The notes under the pieces are model-generated. The model saw nothing but the letters and a program-made list of their open reading frames with translations. It did no database searches and was not told the origin of the DNA. A stretch of DNA of 64,000 nt from Collinsella aerofaciens ATCC 25986 (GTDB taxonomy: Bacteria; Actinomycetota; Coriobacteriia; Coriobacteriales; Coriobacteriaceae): the NCBI RefSeq assembly GCF_010509075.1, contig NZ_CP048433.1:2170001-2234000 (forward strand), in the 5' to 3' direction. Each line of letters starts with the position of its first letter. Within the stretch, counting starts at the first letter, position 1. A program made the position numbers and the translations under genes. Below, piece by piece: positions 53,168 to 62,879 of the stretch.

Positions 53168-53956
53168 CTAATGGCTGGAATAGCAGGTGGTGTGGGCGGC
53201 ACGGAAGCGGCAGTTCTCGCGCATGCGGCAGATATTGCAGGTGGGGCGGCTCTGGGCGTCGTGGACTTCGCCGTCGAACAGACCGATCACCGCGGTCACG
53301 CTTTTGGTGGGCATGAGCAGGCTGGTGGGCGTGACGGTCAGGCCGATGAGCCGCGTGGCGTTGAGCGCATTGACGATCGAGCGCTGGGCCGAGAGCGGGC
53401 AGTCGCCATAGCCGGGACTGAAGCGCCAGTTGCCGGCGAGTCCGTGTGCGGCGGCCGCAGCCTTGACCTGCTGGTCCATCTGCTCGACGGCGGCTTCCAC
53501 GTAAGCGGAGCACGCGGCGTCGAGCACGGCGCCCTCCAGGGGATGTTGGGCTCCCGTGGTGCGCAGGCGACGCTCGGCGTCCATGCCGAGGGTACATGCC
53601 ATGAGCGCGGCAAAGCGGGCGTCCTTAAGATGACGATAGATATCACGACCGCGCAGCTCAACATTGGTGCCGACCAGACGGATGCAAGGTTCTCCCTGCT
53701 CGTCCACACCCGTGGCATCGACGGCAAACACGCGGCGCACGCCACGGGGCTCAATGTCCAATTCCAGACGCTCGACCACAAGCTCAATACGCTGCGACAG
53801 CTCGGGCTCAATCTGCTGGCCGCCGTAACCCAGATACCGCAGCATCTCGGCACGGTCGACACGGGGATGGTGCGCAGCATCGACACGGTAAAGCGCCGGC
53901 GACGCAAGGTCGGCCGGCACTTCGATAGCGGTTGTATCGATGTGCGGTTTTTCCAT
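53168..53956 (-). CDS. Stand-alone methionine synthase activation-domain protein
   Basis: This 262-residue protein matches the reactivation domain of MetH: FSPGYGDCPLSAQRSIVNAL near residues 178-198 is its SAM-binding stretch, and LTVTPTSLLMPTKSVTAVIGL follows. The C-terminus has a Cys cluster, CNICRMRENCRFRAAHTTCY, unlike the E. coli domain. It likely re-methylates oxidised cobalamin using SAM and an electron donor. Its start overlaps the metF stop (TAATG) and its stop is ten bases before the metH start. A split activation domain is known from several anaerobes. Confidence 0.9.
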   Translation of the reverse strand: MEKPHIDTTAIEVPADLASPALYRVDAAHHPRVDRAEMLRYLGYGGQQIEPELSQRIELVVERLELDIEPRGVRRVFAVDATGVDEQGEPCIRLVGTNVELRGRDIYRHLKDARFAALMACTLGMDAERRLRTTGAQHPLEGAVLDAACSAYVEAAVEQMDQQVKAAAAAHGLAGNWRFSPGYGDCPLSAQRSIVNALNATRLIGLTVTPTSLLMPTKSVTAVIGLFDGEVHDAQSRPTCNICRMRENCRFRAAHTTCYSSH

Positions 53957-54828
53957 TACCCCAGGCGCTCCATAATGGTCGCGGCGATCGCAGGACGGTT
54001 CATAGTGTACAAGTGCAGGCCGTCAGCGCCGTGCTCCTTGAGGTCGCAAAGCTGGCGGGCTGCATAATCTACACCAGCTGCCTGCAGGCTCTCGGGGTCA
54101 TTCTCGTACTTGGCGAGGATCTTGATGACGGGGGAGGGCAGCGAAGCGCCGCACATAAAGACCATGCGGCTGATCTGTGACTTGCCCATAAACGGCATGA
54201 TGCCCGCGGTAATGGGCACGGTGATGCCGGCCTTGTCGGCAAGCTCGCGAAAACGGTAGAAGCACTCGTTATCAAAGAAGAGCTGCGTCACAAAGAAGCT
54301 CGCGCCAGCGTCCTGTTTTTGCTTGAGGTGTTCGACCGAGAGGTTGAGATCCTCACAGGCAATGTGGCCCTCGGGGTAGGCTGCGGCGCCCACGCAAAAG
54401 CCGGCGTCGACGAGCTCGGGGATGAGGTCGCGGGCGTAGGCGTAGTCCGAGGCGGGCTTGTCGTCCTCGGTCGCGCCGGCAGGGAGATCGCCACGCAGGG
54501 CCAGGATGTTTTCCACGCCGGCGGTGCGATACTCGTCGATCTTGGCGGCGATATCGGCGTGCGACCGGCCCACGCAGGTAAGGTGTGCCACCGAGGGCGT
54601 GTCGAATTCGCTCGTAATCATATGCGCGATGGGGGCGGTGGCGGCACCGTTGCCCGAGCCGCCGGCCGAGCAGGTGACCGAGACAAAGCTCGGCGAAAGC
54701 TTGCACAGATTGCCTGCCACTTCGCGAGCCGTGTCGAGGGTCAGCTCGCCCTTGGGCGGGAACATCTCAAACGAAATGGGCGCGGTGCCCTGGGATGCTG
54801 CCTGCTTAAAAACCTCGTCGACGCGCAT
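53956..54828 (-). CDS. metF: Methylenetetrahydrofolate reductase
   Basis: This 290-residue enzyme starts at ATG 54828 behind GAGGAGC. The frame extends further upstream but without binding site. It has ISFEMFPPKGE, VSVTCSAGGSG, VAHLTCVGRS and ILALRGDLP, then a long FVTQLFFDNECFYRF. These are MetF motifs that bind FAD and folate. It makes methyl-tetrahydrofolate, the substrate of MetH next to it. The whole methionine unit is one operon on the minus strand, divergent from glnA. Confidence 0.96.
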   Translation of the reverse strand: MRVDEVFKQAASQGTAPISFEMFPPKGELTLDTAREVAGNLCKLSPSFVSVTCSAGGSGNGAATAPIAHMITSEFDTPSVAHLTCVGRSHADIAAKIDEYRTAGVENILALRGDLPAGATEDDKPASDYAYARDLIPELVDAGFCVGAAAYPEGHIACEDLNLSVEHLKQKQDAGASFFVTQLFFDNECFYRFRELADKAGITVPITAGIMPFMGKSQISRMVFMCGASLPSPVIKILAKYENDPESLQAAGVDYAARQLCDLKEHGADGLHLYTMNRPAIAATIMERLG

Positions 54829-55254
54829 ATCGTGCTCCTCTAGATACGTAATAGTGCGATGTGTTGTAAGGATTCTACTGCACCACTGTGCCACGGTGGA
54901 GTTTCACTGGCTATTTGGGGATACCAATCAAAGATGCCTTGCTATCGGCTTTCTCTATAACAGAGCGGCTAATCTAGGCACGGACTATAAAGACTGGTAT
55001 CTGATGCAAAATACCAGTTAATAGAGCCCCATCCCAAATTGACCGCCCTTAAACCATGGGGAGAGGTCTGCAATTTATGCAGTTGATTGGCTGTTGAGGG
55101 TGGCAACGCCGCCTCGATAGGGTAACCTCATTGATTGGTTTCGCGACAGCAACATAACGGTAATGTCGCGGAAACACGGCGAGTCTAAGCTATGACTCGT
55201 TCGTTAGTAATCAACACCGCTTCTCACGCGGTGCCGATACGAAGGGAGTTCCGT
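54829..55254. promoter_or_regulatory. Divergent control region between metF and glutamine synthetase III
   Basis: Two dyads stand out: ACTGGTAT / ATACCAGT with a ten-base loop (54993-55018), and TTTCGCGACA / TGTCGCGGAA (55139-55173). For the glutamine synthetase, TTGATT (55131-55136) and CATAAC (55153-55158), 16 bases apart, form a possible promoter over the second dyad. No S-box or cobalamin riboswitch was recognised for metF. Confidence 0.45.
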
Positions 55255-57342
55255 ATGGCCGATCTTACTGACCGCTTCGGGACCATGGTGTTCTCTGAGG
55301 AAGTCATGAAGGACTACCTCCCCAAGGACATTTGGAAGCGCCTTGCTGCAACCCTCGAGGGCGGTGAGCCGCTCGACCTGGATGTGGCCAACGCCGTTGC
55401 CCATGCCATGAAGGTCTGGGCCATCTCCAAGGGCGCGACGCACTACGCGCACTGGTTCCAGCCGCTTTCGGGCATTACTTCCGAGAAGCACGACAGCTTC
55501 CTGGAGCCCAACCACGACGGCACCGCCATTACCAAGTTTACGGGCAAGAACCTCATCCAGGGCGAGCCCGACGCTTCCAGCTTCCCCAACGGCGGCCTGC
55601 GTGCTACCTTCGAGGCCCGTGGCTACACCGCTTGGGACCCCACTAGCCCCGCCTTTATCAAGGACGATGTCCTGTGCATCCCCACGGCTTTCTGCTCCTA
55701 CACGGGCGAGGCCCTGGACAAGAAGACCCCGCTGCTGCGTTCCATGACCGCGCTCTCGCGTGAGTCTAAGCGCGTTTTGGCGCTGTTCGGTAAAACCCCC
55801 AAGAAGGTCGTTCCTTCCGTGGGCGACGAGCAGGAGTACTTCCTGATCAAGAAGGACGCTTACCGCAAGCGCAAGGACCTGGTCATCACCGGCCGCACCC
55901 TCTTTGGTGCTGCTCCATGCAAGGGCCAGGAGCTCGAGGAGCACTACTTTGGCGCTATCCGCCCCACCGTCTCGGCCTATATGAAGGATCTGGACGATGA
56001 ACTGTGGGCGCTCGGCATTCCGGCAAAGACCAAGCACAACGAGGTTGCTCCCTGCCAGCATGAGCTCGCCCCCGTCTATGGCGAAGTCAACGAGGCCATC
56101 GACCAGAATCTGGTCATGATGGAGAAAATGAAGCTCATCGCCTCCCGCCACGACTTGGTCTGCCTGCTGCACGAGAAGCCCTTTGAGGGCATCAATGGTT
56201 CGGGCAAGCACAACAACTGGTCGCTTGGCACCGAGTCCGAGAATCTGCTCGATCCGGGCGACACTCCGCTCGACAACCTGCAGTTCATCGTCTTCCTCAC
56301 CGCGGTGATCGAGGCCGTCGATAACTATCAGGAGCTCCTGCGTGCCTCCGTTGCCTCGGCCGGTAACGACCATCGTCTGGGCGCCAACGAGGCTCCTCCG
56401 GCGATTATGTCCATCTTCCTGGGCGACCAGCTTACCGAGGTCGTCGAGAAGATCATCGATGGCAAGGCTTCCGTCCATGCCACGCGCGGCGTGCTCGACT
56501 TGGGCGCCGATACTCTGCCCAAGCTGATGCAGGACAACACCGACCGCAACCGCACCTCCCCGTTTGCCTTCACCGGCAATAAGTTCGAGTTCCGTGCCTG
56601 CGGCTCCGAGCAGAACGTCTCCGACTCCAACCTGGTGCTCGATGCCGCCGTGGCCAAGTCGCTCAAGTCCTTCGCCGACGCGCTTGAGGGTACGCCCGAG
56701 GACAAGTTCCAGGACGCCGCGCTCGAATACTGCAAGAAGGTGCTGACCGATCACCAGCGCATCCTGTTCTCCGGCGACGGTTACTCCGACGAGTGGCCCA
56801 TCGAGGCCAAGAAGCGCGGCCTTGCCAACAACAAGACCACGGCCGACGCTCTTCCCGCCTTTGTTTCCGATAAGGCCATCGCGCTCTTTGAGGAGACGGG
56901 CGTCCTGACCAAGGCCGAGGCTCAGTGCCGCTACGACTGCAAGCTCGAGAAGTACAACAAGCTCATGAACATCGAGGCTACCACGATGGTTCGCGAGGCG
57001 CGTCGTACCTATCGCCCGGTCATTACCGCCTATGCCACCAAGGTCGCTAAGGGCCTTGAGACTATTCGTGCCGCCGGCGCCGAGGCCGCCATGCAGTGCG
57101 AGCAGAACACGCTCAACAAGCTCTGCAACGGCATCACCACCATCAACGACTCCATCAAGGCGCTTGACGCCGTGCATCAGAAGGCTGAGGCCCTCGATGG
57201 CCAGGAGCAGGCCAACGTGTACGCGCACGAGGTCGTTCCCGCTATGGATACGCTGCGCGCCGCCGTGGACGCCATGGAAGAGATCGTGGCAGCCGACTAC
57301 TGGCCGGTCCCGACTTACGACGACATCCTGTTCTACGTGTAG
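55255..57342 (+). CDS. glnA: Glutamine synthetase type III
   Basis: This 695-residue ATP-dependent enzyme joins ammonia to glutamate. It is the long GSIII form rather than the 440-470-residue type I. Start at ATG 55255 follows GAAGGGAG. Motifs include [39 protein letters not shown], the substrate loop [39 protein letters not shown] and the nucleotide loop [22 protein letters not shown]. It is the main route of ammonia assimilation in many gut anaerobes. A terminator follows at 57372. Confidence 0.97.
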   Translation: MADLTDRFGTMVFSEEVMKDYLPKDIWKRLAATLEGGEPLDLDVANAVAHAMKVWAISKGATHYAHWFQPLSGITSEKHDSFLEPNHDGTAITKFTGKNLIQGEPDASSFPNGGLRATFEARGYTAWDPTSPAFIKDDVLCIPTAFCSYTGEALDKKTPLLRSMTALSRESKRVLALFGKTPKKVVPSVGDEQEYFLIKKDAYRKRKDLVITGRTLFGAAPCKGQELEEHYFGAIRPTVSAYMKDLDDELWALGIPAKTKHNEVAPCQHELAPVYGEVNEAIDQNLVMMEKMKLIASRHDLVCLLHEKPFEGINGSGKHNNWSLGTESENLLDPGDTPLDNLQFIVFLTAVIEAVDNYQELLRASVASAGNDHRLGANEAPPAIMSIFLGDQLTEVVEKIIDGKASVHATRGVLDLGADTLPKLMQDNTDRNRTSPFAFTGNKFEFRACGSEQNVSDSNLVLDAAVAKSLKSFADALEGTPEDKFQDAALEYCKKVLTDHQRILFSGDGYSDEWPIEAKKRGLANNKTTADALPAFVSDKAIALFEETGVLTKAEAQCRYDCKLEKYNKLMNIEATTMVREARRTYRPVITAYATKVAKGLETIRAAGAEAAMQCEQNTLNKLCNGITTINDSIKALDAVHQKAEALDGQEQANVYAHEVVPAMDTLRAAVDAMEEIVAADYWPVPTYDDILFYV

Positions 57343-57371
57343 AGCGTAACTGACATATCGTCACGGTATTG

Positions 57372-57407
57372 AGCCGGGGTCCGCATCAGGCGGGCCCCGG
57401 CTTTTTG
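57372..57407 (+). terminator. Terminator of glutamine synthetase III
   Basis: AGCCGGGGTCCG pairs with CGGGCCCCGGCT and TTTTTG follows, thirty bases after the stop. Confidence 0.9.
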
Positions 57408-57439
57408 TTTGCGAAGGACGCTTTGAGGTCCGTTTTGCC

Positions 57440-57861
57440 GCCGAAACGCCCGCCACCGCGAGGGTAACGGGCTTCTCAGATTCTGTGGTGCCCCCAGCGG
57501 GATGTCCGCGTGCGGCTGGCGCCGCCCGCTTTCGCTGCGTCGCTTCGCTCCTTGCGTGCTGCGCTGGAAAACGCTTCGCGTTTCCTCAGCTCCGCACCCT
57601 GTCGGGTTCGAATCCCGGCGCATGGGTAGCAAAAAGCCCGCCACCGAATTGGTAACGGGCTCCTCAGATTCTGTGGTGCCCCCAGCGGGATGTCCGCGTG
57701 CGGCTGGCGCCGCCCGCTTCCGCTGCGTCGCTTCGCTCCTTGCGTGCTGCGCTGGAAAACGCTTCGCGTTTCCTCAGCTCCGCACCCTGTCGGGTTCGAA
57801 TCCCGGCATTTCGGTAGCAAAAAGCCCGCTACCGCGAGGGTAACGGGCTCTTCAATTCAAA
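57440..57861 (-). repeat. 188-bp repeats downstream of tRNA-Glu
   Basis: On the minus strand each unit has a terminator-like hairpin (AGCCCGTTACC / GGTAGCGGGCTTTTTG; 57817-57848, 57629-57660, and a degraded copy at 57445-57472). Then comes an inverted T-arm (RC of GTCGGGTTCGAATCCCGGC at 57789-57807 and 57601-57619), a hairpin AAACGC-GAA-GCGTTT, and a direct copy of the tRNA 3' end ATCCCGCTGGGGGCACCA (57674-57691 and 57486-57503). Starts are exactly 188 bases apart (57486, 57674, 57862). No protein gene is supported. Open frames here are repeat shadows. Confidence 0.85.
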
Positions 57862-57938
57862 TGGTGCCCCCAGCGGGATTCGAACCCGCGATATCCACCT
57901 TGAAAGGGTGGCGTCCTTGGCCGCTAGACGATGGGGAC
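57862..57938 (-). tRNA. tRNA-Glu (anticodon TTC)
   Basis: Read on the minus strand, the gene begins GTCCCCATCGTCTAGCGG, and its anticodon arm is CCACC-CTTTCAA-GGTGG with anticodon TTC. The T-arm is GCGGGTTCGAATCCCGC, and the end GGGGGCACCA includes an encoded CCA. Acceptor stem bases GTCCCCA and TGGGGGC pair. The 3' end is followed by a terminator hairpin with U-run. Confidence 0.96.
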
Positions 57939-57996
57939 AGCGGGAAAGAGTATAGCAGACTTTTTTAACTGTTCACATATCGTTGGCAAACTGAAA

Positions 57997-58033
57997 AACC
58001 ACCACAAAGGTGCCTGTCCCCTTTGTGGTGGTT
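57997..58033. repeat. CCACAAAGG hairpin repeat, copy 5 (reverse orientation)
   Basis: AACCACCACAAAGG pairs with CCTTTGTGGTGGTT. The loop reads TGCCTGTCC, the reverse complement of other copies. It lies just downstream of the MurT-GatD stop on the minus strand and can serve as its terminator. Confidence 0.7.
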
Positions 58034-58039
58034 GGGGCG

Positions 58040-60214
58040 TTAGGGGAGGAGCTTCATGGCGGCGTCGTGGGCGGCGTGCTCGTAGGTGTCGTCGAGGGGC
58101 GTGAGCGGCAGCAGGGCTGTGGCCTGCGCATCGCCGCGGCGCTCGAGGGCGTGCGCGATCAGCCAGTCGGCGAGCTCGGGGTTCTTGGGCAGTGCCGGTC
58201 CGTGTAGGTACGTGCCGATGACGCCCTTGTAGATCAGGCCCTCAAAGCCATCGTCGCCGTTGTTGCCGGTGCCCGTGATGACGGACGTTCCGAGCGGCGT
58301 GGCCTCGGCGTCCAAAAGCGTGCGACCTCCATGGTTCTCGAATCCCACAAAGGGCTCAGGTGCCAGATCGGTTTTGACGGCTACGTTGCCGATCAGGCGA
58401 TCGGAGCCGCGTACGGTTTCGGCGGCAATGACGCCCAGACCCTCAATGCGATCCTCACCCATATAGTACGAACGGCCGAGCAGCTGATAACTGCCACAGA
58501 TGGCAAGCAGCGAACCGCCGTCCTCAACATAGGATGCGACCTTGTCTTTTTGAGCGAGCAGTTCATGTGCAACCGCCAGCTGGTCGCGGTCGGAGCCGCC
58601 ACCCATCATGACGATGTCGGTGTCGGTGAGATCGAGCGACTCGCCCATGCGGACCTCGTCCACGCGAACGGGGATGCCGCGCCAGGCGCAGCGACGCTCG
58701 AGGGCGATAACGTTGCCGCCGTCGCCGTAGAGGTTGAGGGCATCGGGGTACAGGTAGACGATGCGCAGCGGGCGCGAAAGCTCGACTGGCGCGATGCCGA
58801 CAGGAAGAGCGCTGCCGTCGGCACGGGCTACGGCGCGCCCGGCAACAGCGTCGGCGGTGGCGCCTTTCAGCCCGTCGAGCTCCTTGACCAGCGGCGGGAA
58901 GGCCGTGTAGTTGGCGACGGCGTAGAAGGTGTCATCGGCGGCCTCGTCTGCCACGGCGCCAATTGCCTGCGCGACGTCCGAGATAATCGCGGCATCGATG
59001 CCGGCGTACTTGAGACGCACCTGCATGTCGTGCGCACGCGTGCCTCCGGCAAAGGCGACAAGCCCTGGGGTATCGGCGATGCGCTCAAAGTCGACGTCGT
59101 AGATCCACGATACATCGTGGCCGTCGGCATCGTTGTCGTTGAGGAAGAAAGCGCAGAGTCTGCCGCCCGCCGTCTTAATGGACTGAATCTGGCGATCGAA
59201 GCCCACGGGATTCTTAGCCAGGTTGGCCTCGACAGTGCGGCCGGCGATATCCCAGCGCCCCATACGACCACCGGCGGGCACATAGGCATCGAGCGTGGGC
59301 TGCAGGTGCGCCGTATCCACGCCTAACTCATGTGCGGCAAAGAATGCGGCGGCAACGTTGTAGACCATGTACAGGCCGTTGTAGCGCGTGGCGATGTGTG
59401 CGGCTGGCGCGCTGGAATCAGATCCAAACACCAGGTCAAAACCATAGCCGTCGCAGCCGAGCTCCACGCCCGTCACGCGACGGACAAGCGCAGGGCGGGC
59501 CCAGCCGCACGAGGGGCAATGGTAGGCGCCGAGCTGGCCGTATTGCACGTAGTCATACTCCAGCGGCGCGTTGCACTGTGAGCAAAAACGTGAGTCGCTA
59601 ATACGGTCGGACTCGGTGTTGGTGGCGCCGTCGATGCCAAAGGCGATGCTCGCGTTGGGAACGCGCGCGGCGATTGCGGCACACAGCGGGTCGTCGGCGT
59701 TGTAGATGAGCGTCGTTGCCGGCGAAAGCTCCAGCGCGTGGGCGATGACGTCCTGGGTGTGGTCAATCTCGCCGTAGCGGTCCAGCTGGTCGCGGAACAG
59801 GTTGAGCAGCACGAAGTACGTCGGCTTGAGCTTGGGCAGGACGCGCACGGTGTAGAGCTCATCGCATTCAAAAACGCCCACGCGCTTGCCACCGGCTCGC
59901 TTGAGGCCGCTGCGCGCCTCGAGCAGTGCGCCCACCACGCCCGGCTCCATGTTGTTGCCGGCGCGGTTGCATACCACGGTGGCGCCGCTGGCGGCAACGG
60001 CGTCGGCGATGAGGTTGGAGGTGGTGGTCTTGCCGTTGGTGCCGGTGATCACCACGCTGCGGTCGACAAGGGCAGCGAGGTCGCTCAGCAACTCGGGGTC
60101 GATCTTCATGGCGATGCGGCCGGGAAGCACGCCACCCTGGCGCTTAAGGACGGAGCGCAGCCCCCAGCGAGCGATATCGCTCGAGGTGCAGGCAAGAGAT
60201 GAGCGGAGGTTCAT
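58040..60214 (-). CDS. Fused MurT-GatD lipid II isoglutaminyl synthase
   Basis: This 724-residue fusion amidates D-glutamate of lipid II. Residues 1-470 are MurT: a Mur ligase core with P-loop VITGTNGKTTTSNLIADAV and a four-Cys zinc ribbon (CSQCNAPL ... CPSCGW), then the DUF1727-type end. Residues 480-724 are a GatD-type glutamine amidotransferase: LRIVYLYPDALNLYGDGGN, the nucleophile Cys573 in LLAICGSYQLLG and a catalytic His in GTYLHGPALPKNP. In staphylococci and streptococci the two are separate genes (murT-gatD). Amidation allows cross-linking and is the target of natural immunity-evading variation. Confidence 0.93.
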   Translation of the reverse strand: MNLRSSLACTSSDIARWGLRSVLKRQGGVLPGRIAMKIDPELLSDLAALVDRSVVITGTNGKTTTSNLIADAVAASGATVVCNRAGNNMEPGVVGALLEARSGLKRAGGKRVGVFECDELYTVRVLPKLKPTYFVLLNLFRDQLDRYGEIDHTQDVIAHALELSPATTLIYNADDPLCAAIAARVPNASIAFGIDGATNTESDRISDSRFCSQCNAPLEYDYVQYGQLGAYHCPSCGWARPALVRRVTGVELGCDGYGFDLVFGSDSSAPAAHIATRYNGLYMVYNVAAAFFAAHELGVDTAHLQPTLDAYVPAGGRMGRWDIAGRTVEANLAKNPVGFDRQIQSIKTAGGRLCAFFLNDNDADGHDVSWIYDVDFERIADTPGLVAFAGGTRAHDMQVRLKYAGIDAAIISDVAQAIGAVADEAADDTFYAVANYTAFPPLVKELDGLKGATADAVAGRAVARADGSALPVGIAPVELSRPLRIVYLYPDALNLYGDGGNVIALERRCAWRGIPVRVDEVRMGESLDLTDTDIVMMGGGSDRDQLAVAHELLAQKDKVASYVEDGGSLLAICGSYQLLGRSYYMGEDRIEGLGVIAAETVRGSDRLIGNVAVKTDLAPEPFVGFENHGGRTLLDAEATPLGTSVITGTGNNGDDGFEGLIYKGVIGTYLHGPALPKNPELADWLIAHALERRGDAQATALLPLTPLDDTYEHAAHDAAMKLLP

Positions 60215-60259
60215 GAAACCGTTCCTAACGTAAACGACATGGTCGGGTCGAGTGCGTCA

Positions 60260-61303
60260 CTAAAAACCGTAGCGGCGCGCAAATTCCTGGGCAAGCTGCG
60301 ACACGTCTTCGCAGGCATTGGCCCAAGGGGCAAAGTCGGGAGTGTCCGAGATAATACCGTCCGCTTCCCAAACGGCCTGGTGCGAAAGATCCCAGGGATC
60401 GTGTGGCTCGGGCCGGCAGGGAAGGTACGGTGTCTGGTACATGGGGTTCAGTAAGAAGAACGCACCGCCCTCGCAACGGTTGGCAAACTCACGTAGCGCG
60501 CGTGTCGCCGGGCGCATCTTGTTTGTTTTGAACAGCAGAATCGTGCGGGCGAGCAGATACCAAGGAGAGTTCTCGAGCGCGTCAGCCCCGATCTCTTCCT
60601 CGAGCTGGTGGGCCAGGGCAAAAAAGCCGTCCTGGTCTTCCAGGCGAGCGAGGGCGAGCAACACGGTGCCTGCGGCTCGGGTGGGGTAGCCTTCCGCCTT
60701 AAGGACGCGGCGGGCGTAGTTGGCGGCAGCACGGTAGCGGGCGCTCGCCATGCACAGCTGCGAGATGGCCTCGAGCGTATGAAGCCACCCGATAAGAGCC
60801 GGCTCGCTCACGGTAAGGTCTGCTGCGGTGACACCATCGGCCAAAACATTATTGGCCCAGTAGTGCGGGGCTTCCATGTCGAACCCGGGCACACTTTGCT
60901 GCAGGTAATCGGCCGTGGTCGCCTCGAGCTTCATCAGGTCGCCCAGGCAGGCGTCAACGGGCGTGTCGGCCAGGATGATGGCGAGCAGCTGGGCATCGAG
61001 GACATACGCATCGACGCGGACAATCTTGAGCAGCTCATCGCGCATGTCGTCGAACAGACGATTGCGCGTCTGCTCGAACTCCTCGTCGCTGCCCATGTCC
61101 TCGATGCGATGGAGCTCGTCGAGCAGGTGGCGATGAACACCGGCGTAGGACAGCAGCGCCTGGGCATGCTCGGACTGCGCATACTTTTGGGGATTCGCGC
61201 TAATGTCGTTATGGACAAGCTCGCGTGCTGCATCGGTGAGCTCGGGGTGCGACGCCAGATAGGTGCGCTCCAGGTAGGCGGGGATGTAGACGCTCGGATC
61301 CAT
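60260..61303 (-). CDS. Hypothetical helical-repeat protein, gene 1 of pair
   Basis: This 347-residue protein is not recognised. It is mostly helical, with TPR-like Ala-rich repeats (about 170-270; for example RYRAAANYARRVLKAEGY and RLEDQDGFFALAHQLEEEIG). No signal or membrane span is seen. It overlaps the preceding gene (61303-62379) by a start-stop junction, and the two seem to be paralogues. A function in protein-protein contact is the only thing the fold suggests. Confidence 0.75.
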   Translation of the reverse strand: MDPSVYIPAYLERTYLASHPELTDAARELVHNDISANPQKYAQSEHAQALLSYAGVHRHLLDELHRIEDMGSDEEFEQTRNRLFDDMRDELLKIVRVDAYVLDAQLLAIILADTPVDACLGDLMKLEATTADYLQQSVPGFDMEAPHYWANNVLADGVTAADLTVSEPALIGWLHTLEAISQLCMASARYRAAANYARRVLKAEGYPTRAAGTVLLALARLEDQDGFFALAHQLEEEIGADALENSPWYLLARTILLFKTNKMRPATRALREFANRCEGGAFFLLNPMYQTPYLPCRPEPHDPWDLSHQAVWEADGIISDTPDFAPWANACEDVSQLAQEFARRYGF

Positions 61304-62379
61304 TAGAGGTCTCCTCCCTTAAACGGCAAACCCTGCTCGGCCGCCCGCAGTATGCGCTCATCGATTTGGGAACGCACGATATCGTTGGTGGCGACCCAGG
61401 CGGCAAAACTGGCGTTGTCGGGGGCGCCCAGGCCCTCCTGCAGTACCGGCGTCGCCTCGGACAGCGCAAGGACAAGTTCGTCGGTGGAGCCCACACTCAC
61501 ATTGACGCGGGCATAGACGCCATCGGGAAACTCGGTTTGGAAGTAGAGCGCCTCGGCTGCGTGCGGGCACGAACGCACAAGGATACGCAGGTAGTGTTCG
61601 GCACCCTCGTAGTCCAGCTCGCGCCAGGCAGCGCTTATCAGCGCGATGAGCGTCCACGGGTCCAAGTCACGCTCCGCATCTTTGGGGCGGCGGCGCAGCG
61701 GGGTATTCGCGAGGTACGGCACGGAGTGAGCGGAGCGAAAGCGCTTGAGCTCCTCGGCGGGGTATTCGAGCTTTGCCATGGCGAGCATCGCGGTGTGGCG
61801 GACGCCGGCCGGATCGTTGGGGGCAAAGTCGAGGCTGCGGTTTGCGGCTTCGAGCGACATGCGATAGCGGCCGCTAATGAGGGCGCGTGACGCAAGGGAG
61901 GCAAGCCAGCGCAGATAGGGGCGGCGCGTAAGGTCGCCTGCGGCCTCGCGCTCGTAGGGGTCCTGCGCCGAGGCGATCTTGAGCGCCAGATCGTGCTCCA
62001 CTTCGTCACACTTGGACACCAGATACTGTACGTACTCCTCGTTGGAGTTGGCGGTGAGGGCGGTCAGCATGCGCTGGGCGTCCCAGTTGGTGGGGTCGAG
62101 CGCGGCTGCCTCGCGAAGCATGTTCTCGGCAGCGGCCTCTTCTTGCTCTGCCTGGGTATCGTCAGGGATAAAGGGAATGCGGTAGTCAACGGCCTCGACC
62201 ACCTTGGCAATCAGATGCCCGGCGCGGTCGCGGTCGTGCACGATGAGCGGTGCGGGGTTGCGGGTGAATTGCTCCATCAGACGCTCTACGGCGGCACCGT
62301 CGGTGAGCGGGATATTGTCGCGGCGCAAGGCCTCAAGAACGAGGCGATGGCAATCCTCTTGAATGGGATCGAATGCCAT
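61303..62379 (-). CDS. Hypothetical helical-repeat protein, gene 2 of pair
   Basis: This 358-residue protein begins MAFDPIQEDCHRLVLEALRR and again has TPR-like stretches (about 90-130 and 165-300; for example YRMSLEAANRSLDFAPNDPAGVRHTAMLAMAKLEY). The family is not recognised. It has a good ribosome binding site (GGAGGCCCC before the start on the minus strand). It precedes and overlaps the next gene and is probably co-transcribed with it and with MurT-GatD. Confidence 0.75.
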   Translation of the reverse strand: MAFDPIQEDCHRLVLEALRRDNIPLTDGAAVERLMEQFTRNPAPLIVHDRDRAGHLIAKVVEAVDYRIPFIPDDTQAEQEEAAAENMLREAAALDPTNWDAQRMLTALTANSNEEYVQYLVSKCDEVEHDLALKIASAQDPYEREAAGDLTRRPYLRWLASLASRALISGRYRMSLEAANRSLDFAPNDPAGVRHTAMLAMAKLEYPAEELKRFRSAHSVPYLANTPLRRRPKDAERDLDPWTLIALISAAWRELDYEGAEHYLRILVRSCPHAAEALYFQTEFPDGVYARVNVSVGSTDELVLALSEATPVLQEGLGAPDNASFAAWVATNDIVRSQIDERILRAAEQGLPFKGGDL

Positions 62380-62879
62380 GGGGCCTCCTTTGCTGCGGTT
62401 AGGGTTCAGATGTTTCTATATAAGGTTCTAGTTTACCCGCATGTGGCACACCGGGGGTGCCGCACTTGGACTTGCACCTTTGCACCACGAAGTCGGATGT
62501 CGCACAAATGTCGGCACCATGGACGGCCGAGTGGTATCACGGTGCCGCAAACGGTCGATTTTTGGCGGCGAACGGTGCATATTTTGGAGGGGCACAGTCC
62601 TGCCCGGGATATGTAGTCAACCTTGATAAAACGTTTGCCCAGCTTGGGAGTATGGATGCCGCACAAGGGTCTTCAGGGATAGAAAAAACGTTTCATCATT
62701 GGCGGCTTTAGGTGAATAACTGACCAACCAGAACGGTAAAATAGTGTTTGTCTGAGCGTTGAGACGTTTAGACATCGCGCATTGTCATCGCCGGCAACGC
62801 GCAAACCGGTCCTAACGGAGCCAATTGGGTGCTCCGTTATATACGCAAGTCTAAGAGGGGCTTGTTTAGGAGGCACAGT
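62380..62879 (+). other. Intergenic region upstream of the alcohol dehydrogenase
   Basis: About 500 bases hold no convincing gene. A perfect hairpin TAACGGAGC / GCTCCGTTA with a nine-base loop lies at 62813-62839, forty bases before the next start, and may be an attenuator or operator. TAAAAT near 62737 is a possible -10 box. Confidence 0.5.

Noticed and set aside
48980-54067. Long open frame on the plus strand opposite the metH operon
   Set aside because: Very long antisense frames arise from third-position GC bias. The minus strand encodes recognisable MetF, MetH and UPF0210 proteins with ribosome binding sites.
57486-57691. Additional tRNA-Glu genes
   Set aside because: Only the last 18 bases of the gene are copied. 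There is no anticodon arm or 5' half.
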